The position numbers and the translations under genes are program-made. From assembly GCA_913054205.1 (NCBI GenBank), contig CAJXJM010000076.1, positions 1 through 8,927 of the forward strand: 8,927 nucleotides of DNA, in the 5' to 3' direction. The notes beneath the pieces are model-generated. The model was not told where the DNA came from, ran no database searches, and was given only the letters and a program-made list of their open reading frames with translations. Positions 5,327 through 8,927 of the stretch are shown here, one piece after another. Each line of letters starts with the position of its first letter. Position 1 is the stretch's first letter. The DNA is from an uncultured Rhodospirillaceae bacterium (GTDB lineage Bacteria; Pseudomonadota; Alphaproteobacteria; Rhodospirillales; UBA2165).

Positions 5327-5804
5327 CCGATACCATTGCGGCCGCATTGGTCCCTTGACGCCATCAACGATCTCACGCACCTCTTTGAATCTTGAAAAAT
5401 CGCGATGAAAAAGTTCAGCCGGGCGTACGGCATAGATCGTTGCTTCGTAATTGCGGGATATAAACCCAAGCGATATCACTTGAGGTTTTGCCGCCGGGAC
5501 TGCTTCAATAAAACGCAGCCAGCTGTCATTTTTGCGTGGGTCGACATTGCCATTTCTAACCTGCCTGGTGACAAACTCAGCCTGTCTTTGGATCGGCTTC
5601 AATTCCTGATCAATGGTATTGACCAAGCTGTCGATCAGTTGTTCAGATTGATCGTATAAAAGCGTGAATGTATTTTTTACGGCGGCTGGCAAAGCCCAAA
5701 AACAGAACCAATCCCACGGCAATCAAAGTGGCTCCTGCCGAGCCAAAAACCAGAACGGCGGTTATCGAAAATCGAGGTTTGTATTTTTGCTGATCAGAAT
5801 CCAT
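5303..5804 (-). pseudogene. Frameshifted, truncated sensor adenylate/guanylate cyclase (N-terminal domain only)
   Basis: Read on the minus strand from ATG 5804, the frame encodes a short cytoplasmic start (MDSDQQKYKPRF) and a membrane helix (SITAVLVFGSAGATLIAVG, then LVLFLGFAS). It then breaks at a run of six A (plus-strand T 5673-5678). Removing one A joins it to NTFTLLYDQSEQLIDSL and the extracytoplasmic sensor region that follows (QELKPIQRQAEFV, NGNVDPRKND, PQVISLGFISRNYEATIY). This order resembles the sensor half of alphaproteobacterial adenylate/guanylate cyclases. Similarity ends near QWYRP, where the frame enters the antisense of the VOC remnant and stops. The rest of the sensor and the whole cyclase domain are missing. 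It diverges from the amidohydrolase gene by 53 bp. The cyclase assignment rests on the sensor pattern alone. Confidence 0.6.
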
Positions 5805-5857
5805 ATTTAAATACACTCAAAAGCTGACTTAAAAGCAAGTCTAGACAAAATTAACGC

Positions 5858-6775
5858 ATGATAGGGGTTTTTCCGTTGCCAATTTCAATTAAAGCAATTG
5901 ATGCACATCACCATATCTGGCGCTTGTCTGATCTCGCTTGGCTCAACGGCCCTACTCAGCCCCGCATCTTTGGTGAATATGATGCCATTAAGCGCGATTA
6001 TTTGGTCGAGGAATTTATCGATGATGTCACACCGGAAGGTGTTGTTGGATCGGTTTATATCCAAGTGAATTGGCCGGCGGGAAAAGAAGTCGAAGAAGTG
6101 CGCTGGGTTCAGGAAAATGCAGATCGAACCGGCTGGCCAAGTGCGATCATCGGCTATGTTGATTTTTCGTCAGAGTCGTGCGCTGAAACTTTAAAAGAAC
6201 TTAGCAATTTTCCACTGATGCGCGGCATTCGCCAGCAACTCCATTGGCATGAAAACCCGCTCTATAAATTTGCGCCCGAGCCGGATGTTATGCGAGACGC
6301 CAAATGGCGCCAAAATTTTGCGCTGTTGCAAGATTATGATTGGTCGTTTGAGCTTCAGGTTTTTGCGTCACAAATGAAAGATGCCGCAGGGTTGGCGGCG
6401 GAATTTCCGGATACAGCGATGGTATTACAGCATTGCGGCATGCCGGAAGACACGTCTTCTAAAGGAATGCAGCTTTGGTTGGACGGCATGAAAGAGCTGG
6501 CTGATCAACCCAACATTCATTGTAAATTTTCCGGTTTAGGAACTTTTATTCATCAGAATTCCGTCGGGTTTATCGGTGATATTACGGCGCAATGCCTGGA
6601 ACTTTTTGGTGCAAACCGATGCATTTTTGGCAGTAATTTCCCAATCGAAAAAATTTGGACCAATTACGCGGAGTTAATTCAGGGATTTTATCAAAACCTT
6701 CGGGGTTTACCTGAAATTTCTCAGAAAATGATCTTTCTCGATAACGCCCAAAAGCTGTATAAAATCACCCTATAA
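5858..6775 (+). CDS. COG3618-type amidohydrolase (metal-dependent TIM-barrel hydrolase)
   Basis: This 305-residue protein belongs to the amidohydrolase 2 family with fuconolactonase- and LigI-like lactonases. The N-terminal metal motif is IDAHHHIW (14-21; His17 and His19). VQENADRTGWPSAIIGYVDF (84-103), LMRGIRQQLHW (120-130) and VLQHCGMP (His192) follow the family order, and the C-terminal site reads FGSNFPIEK (258-266). Asn260 stands where classical members have Asp; Asn occurs in a COG3618 subgroup, so activity is not excluded. The likely reaction is hydrolysis of a lactone or similar cyclic intermediate, which would suit a ring-degradation route. The ATG at 5858 has no ribosome site. A TTG at 5876 has AGGGG 8 nt upstream and yields a protein starting six residues later, just before ISIKAIDAHHH. 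The gene lies 16 bp from the end of the convergent glycosyltransferase remnant. Confidence 0.88.
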   Translation: MIGVFPLPISIKAIDAHHHIWRLSDLAWLNGPTQPRIFGEYDAIKRDYLVEEFIDDVTPEGVVGSVYIQVNWPAGKEVEEVRWVQENADRTGWPSAIIGYVDFSSESCAETLKELSNFPLMRGIRQQLHWHENPLYKFAPEPDVMRDAKWRQNFALLQDYDWSFELQVFASQMKDAAGLAAEFPDTAMVLQHCGMPEDTSSKGMQLWLDGMKELADQPNIHCKFSGLGTFIHQNSVGFIGDITAQCLELFGANRCIFGSNFPIEKIWTNYAELIQGFYQNLRGLPEISQKMIFLDNAQKLYKITL

Positions 6776-6790
6776 ACGCCCAGGAATGTC

Positions 6791-6934
6791 TTAAGTCCTT
6801 GCCGTTATTTTTTTGGCTATTTTTTTAACGACGTTTTTCCAATCGCCTGGCCGAGATTGGCGAAACAGCGTTAGACTTGGATACCATGGCGTATCGTTTT
6901 GATCCAACAACCAACGCCAATCCGGCGCGTAACA
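6791..6934 (-). pseudogene. C-terminal remnant of a TPR-type glycosyltransferase
   Basis: On the minus strand 47 codons before a TAA read APDWRWLLDQNDTPWYPSL then TLFRQSRPGDWKNVVKKI. This closely follows the C-terminal end of bacterial TPR-containing glycosyltransferases (SPINDLY/O-GlcNAc-transferase-like), in which PDWRWLL, SPWYP, LFRQ and GDW are the usual closing motifs. Upstream of Cys-Tyr-Ala the frame loses resemblance, although GKIPVKQIL in another frame near 6950-6980 may be a further frameshifted scrap. No start or TPR region is present, so the remainder was deleted. The fragment is too short to work alone. Confidence 0.65.
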
Positions 6935-7045
6935 GGGTGGCGGGATTGAGGATCTGTTTGACCGGTATTTTGCCCGGATTGCTGTTGAGCGGTTGGCAAT
7001 TCAGCCATTGGAAGGTTCCTTGTATAAAAATACGCTCTCAAAATT

Positions 7046-7079
7046 GATAGAGATAATTATTTGATAAGTCCTCTCTATC
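7046..7079. repeat. 8-bp inverted repeat with 18-nt loop
   Basis: GATAGAGA (7046-7053) is matched by TCTCTATC (7072-7079). The stem is AT-rich and the loop long, so a terminator is unlikely. It might be a regulatory structure or chance. Confidence 0.25.
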
Positions 7080-7206
7080 TAGGCTCATATAAACATGCTC
7101 ACGATAAATTAAATATTTGGTTTCATAAATAATACTTTAAAGGAATACTCGGCAAAATTTTAACATTAGTGACGCTAATTTATTAATAATTGTTGGATCA
7201 CGCTTT

Positions 7207-7221
7207 ATGATGCAACATCAT
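7207..7221. promoter_or_regulatory. Candidate operator ATGATG-CAA-CATCAT
   Basis: A perfect 6-bp inverted repeat with a 3-bp centre lies 77 bp before the glutamate dehydrogenase start, near a possible -10 box at 7251. Position and symmetry suit a transcription factor site; the factor is unknown. Confidence 0.3.
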
Positions 7222-7298
7222 TGGGCTATCGTTTTGAAATTTCTACCTAGTATAGTGAATTTTAAGTATTGGCATCAAACTAACGTGGGGGCTTGAAA

Positions 7299-8927
7299 AT
7301 GAGTTCAACGTCGAACAGGCAGAAGACCAATCTCATCAAAAAAATATCGGCGGCAACCAAAGGTGTTTCCAAAAGAAAACCATCCGCACGACAGAATAAA
7401 TTCATCCGCCAGTTTTTTGCCAATGTTCCCGCGCAAGATATGTTAGAGAAACACCTCAATGTCCTCGCAGGTACTGTGAATTCGATCTGGAGTTTTGCGC
7501 AAAAGCGTAAAGCCGGCGAAACTAAAATCAGGGTTTTTAATCCAGAAATTTCGGCAGATGGCTGGGAGAGTGACCACACAATCTTAGAAATTGTCATGGA
7601 AGATATGCCCTTTTTGATAGATTCGTTGACTGCAAATCTTGCTCTACACGGTCTTACCGTCCACCAAGTCGTGCATCCAATATTGCGGATATTGCGGGCT
7701 AAAGACGGATCTCTCAAAGAATTTCTACCAAATGAACCGGGGAATCAGACCGGTGATCAGGCCGCAATTCCCGAAGCGATCATGAGTTTTGAGATATCGC
7801 AATTGTCCTCTCAGGCCCGAATTAAAGATTTACAAAGCGAAATGAAAGCTGTTTTGAGTGACGTGCGGGCTGCAGTGGAAGATTGGCAGCCTATTCGCGG
7901 CCGTGTGCAGGAAATCATCAATGAACTGAAATTACGGGCCCATAATAGTAACTCAGGAGATGTAACAGAAGCGCAGGATTTTCTACAGTGGGCGCACGAC
8001 AATCACTTCACATTTTTAGGATATCGGGAATACGATTTCAAAGGATCCGGCGCACAGGCAAAAGTTCATATAAGCTCTAAAAGCGGGTTAGGCATTTTGC
8101 GTGATTCCAAACGCGTGGTTTTAAAAGATTTGCGTCATTTGGAAAAAATGTCGGCTGCGGTGCGAAGTTTTGTAAATCGTCCCGATCCCGTTGGCATAAG
8201 TAAGGCCGACGTCCGGTCAACGGTTCATAGAGCCGTTATGCTGGATACGATCGCCGTCAAAAAATTCAATGCGGCGGGTAAGGTTGTCGGAGAGCGGCTC
8301 ATTGTTGGACTGTTTACTTCCGTTGCCTATAGCTCCAGCCCCAGCTCCATCCCCTTCTTGCGCCGAAAAATTGACACGACCATCGCTAAAGCAGGTTTTT
8401 CTTCTACCAGCCATGACGGCAAGGCACTGGTCCATATTCTCGAAACCTATCCGCGCGACGAATTGTTCCAAATTCAAGAAGATAATTTGCTCGATATAAC
8501 GATGGGCATCCTGCATTTGCAAGAACGCCAACGCGTTGCTTTATTTGCCCGGTGGGACAGCTTTGATCGTTTTGTATCTTGCTTGGTGTTTGTGCCGCGC
8601 GATCGTTTTACCACGAGGTTGCGCATAAAAATGCAGGACCTGTTGGCAGAAACCTTCAATGGGTCGGTTTCCTTTTTTAATATGGAATTTGGTGATTCCC
8701 CGCTGGCGCGTCTTCATATCGTCATCGGTTCTTCTGACGCCCTAAATAAAAAAGCGTCAATTCCCGAGTTAGAAAATCAATTGTCGATTATGGCCCAATC
8801 GTGGAGCGATAGTCTTGATAACCAGCTGATTTCCGCTCATGGCGAAGACATCGGCTCTCAACTATCCGACGCTTATGGCGAGGCTTTCTCGCCCAGCTAT
8901 ACAGAAAACTTTGATGCATTAACAGCG
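7299..8927 (+). CDS. NAD-specific glutamate dehydrogenase, large type (N-terminal part, runs off the window)
   Basis: The frame is open for 543 codons to the right edge; full members have about 1,600 residues, so roughly one third is present. Large NAD-GDHs oxidise glutamate to 2-oxoglutarate and ammonia in the cytoplasm, feeding amino-acid carbon into the TCA cycle. Family hallmarks seen are MPFLIDSLTANLALHG (about 104-119), HPILRILR, FLQWAHDNHFTFLGYREYDF (about 229-248), GLFTSVAYSSSPSSIPFLRR (about 336-355), HDGKALVHILETYPRDELFQ and MGILHLQERQRVALFARWD. These form the N-terminal ACT-like regulatory region; the catalytic Rossmann domain lies beyond the window. The first about 25 residues are basic and poorly conserved. 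The start is ATG 7299, 7 nt after GGGG (7287-7291); an in-frame TTG at 7293 is the only earlier choice before the TAA at 7281. No frameshift is seen. Confidence 0.95.
   Translation, partial: MSSTSNRQKTNLIKKISAATKGVSKRKPSARQNKFIRQFFANVPAQDMLEKHLNVLAGTVNSIWSFAQKRKAGETKIRVFNPEISADGWESDHTILEIVMEDMPFLIDSLTANLALHGLTVHQVVHPILRILRAKDGSLKEFLPNEPGNQTGDQAAIPEAIMSFEISQLSSQARIKDLQSEMKAVLSDVRAAVEDWQPIRGRVQEIINELKLRAHNSNSGDVTEAQDFLQWAHDNHFTFLGYREYDFKGSGAQAKVHISSKSGLGILRDSKRVVLKDLRHLEKMSAAVRSFVNRPDPVGISKADVRSTVHRAVMLDTIAVKKFNAAGKVVGERLIVGLFTSVAYSSSPSSIPFLRRKIDTTIAKAGFSSTSHDGKALVHILETYPRDELFQIQEDNLLDITMGILHLQERQRVALFARWDSFDRFVSCLVFVPRDRFTTRLRIKMQDLLAETFNGSVSFFNMEFGDSPLARLHIVIGSSDALNKKASIPELENQLSIMAQSWSDSLDNQLISAHGEDIGSQLSDAYGEAFSPSYTENFDALTA

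Larger units (their letters stand above)
6935..7298. other. AT-rich intergenic region upstream of glutamate dehydrogenase
   Basis: I see no gene here. The left part (to about 7020) may hold more degraded glycosyltransferase sequence. The rest is AT-rich and contains two inverted repeats, at 7046-7079 and 7207-7221. TATAGT at 7251-7256 resembles a -10 box, but no -35 lies at proper spacing. The GDH promoter should lie in this interval. Confidence 0.4.

Noticed and set aside
5405..5659. 84-codon plus-strand frame
   Set aside because: It is antisense to the sensor domain of the cyclase remnant; composition is atypical and no motif is seen.
6800..6840. Inverted repeat with T-runs (CGTTA ... TAACG) resembling a terminator
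   Set aside because: It lies within the glycosyltransferase remnant, where the A-rich minus strand encodes the Lys-rich tail VVKKIAKKI; the repeat follows from AAA codons.
6889..7045. Plus-strand ~50-codon frame from ATG 6889 (MAYRFDPTTNANPARN...)
   Set aside because: It is antisense to the glycosyltransferase remnant, has no ribosome site and resembles nothing known.
7280..8659. Minus-strand frames (7280-7717, 7811-8002, 8217-8531) and plus-strand 8269-8499
   Set aside because: All are shadows of the glutamate dehydrogenase frame, which is continuous and carries clear family motifs.
1..8927. CRISPR arrays, tRNA or rRNA genes, insertion sequences
   Set aside because: Reading both strands I found no regularly spaced repeats, no T-loop-type GTTCGA with acceptor pairing, no rRNA signatures, and no transposase motif or terminal repeats.

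Overview
The window looks like an alphaproteobacterial chromosome segment of moderate GC, probably from a marine or soil heterotroph. The main clue is the large-type NAD-specific glutamate dehydrogenase that starts at 7299 and runs off the right edge. Supporting clues are a resorcylate-decarboxylase-like amidohydrolase, the N-terminal remnant of a sensor adenylate cyclase, and the C-terminal remnant of a TPR-type glycosyltransferase. The genus cannot be fixed from sequence alone.

Layout. Bases 1-690 hold no gene I can recognise; they contain a few short open frames and short direct repeats. Bases 690-777 form a structured leader with an imperfect hairpin and two perfect 14-bp palindromes. It precedes two tandem, distantly paralogous small proteins (76 and 77 aa) with two membrane segments each. 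Converging on them is a minus-strand pair: a periplasmic-binding-protein-fold protein without a signal peptide, then an alpha/beta hydrolase of the 2,6-dihydroxypseudooxynicotine hydrolase type. Diverging from that pair are a short formyltransferase-domain protein and a 327-aa decarboxylase of the gamma-resorcylate/2,3-dihydroxybenzoate type. A decayed stretch follows (about 5243-5804), where the first 28 codons of a VOC/glyoxalase gene meet head-on with the frameshifted N-terminus of a sensor adenylate cyclase. Next come a COG3618-type amidohydrolase, a 47-residue glycosyltransferase C-terminal remnant on the minus strand, about 360 bp of AT-rich noncoding DNA, and the glutamate dehydrogenase.

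How the genes may work together. The central block (about 1288-6775) brings together two metal-dependent amidohydrolase-superfamily enzymes, a C-C-bond-hydrolase-like alpha/beta hydrolase, a one-carbon-transfer domain protein and a cytosolic ligand-binding-fold protein. This composition suggests an undescribed degradation route for an aromatic or heteroaromatic acid. No transporter membrane or ATPase subunit and no transcription factor lies in the window. The pathway is an inference from families and context. The best candidates for novelty are this gene combination and the small-membrane-protein pair with its palindromic leader.
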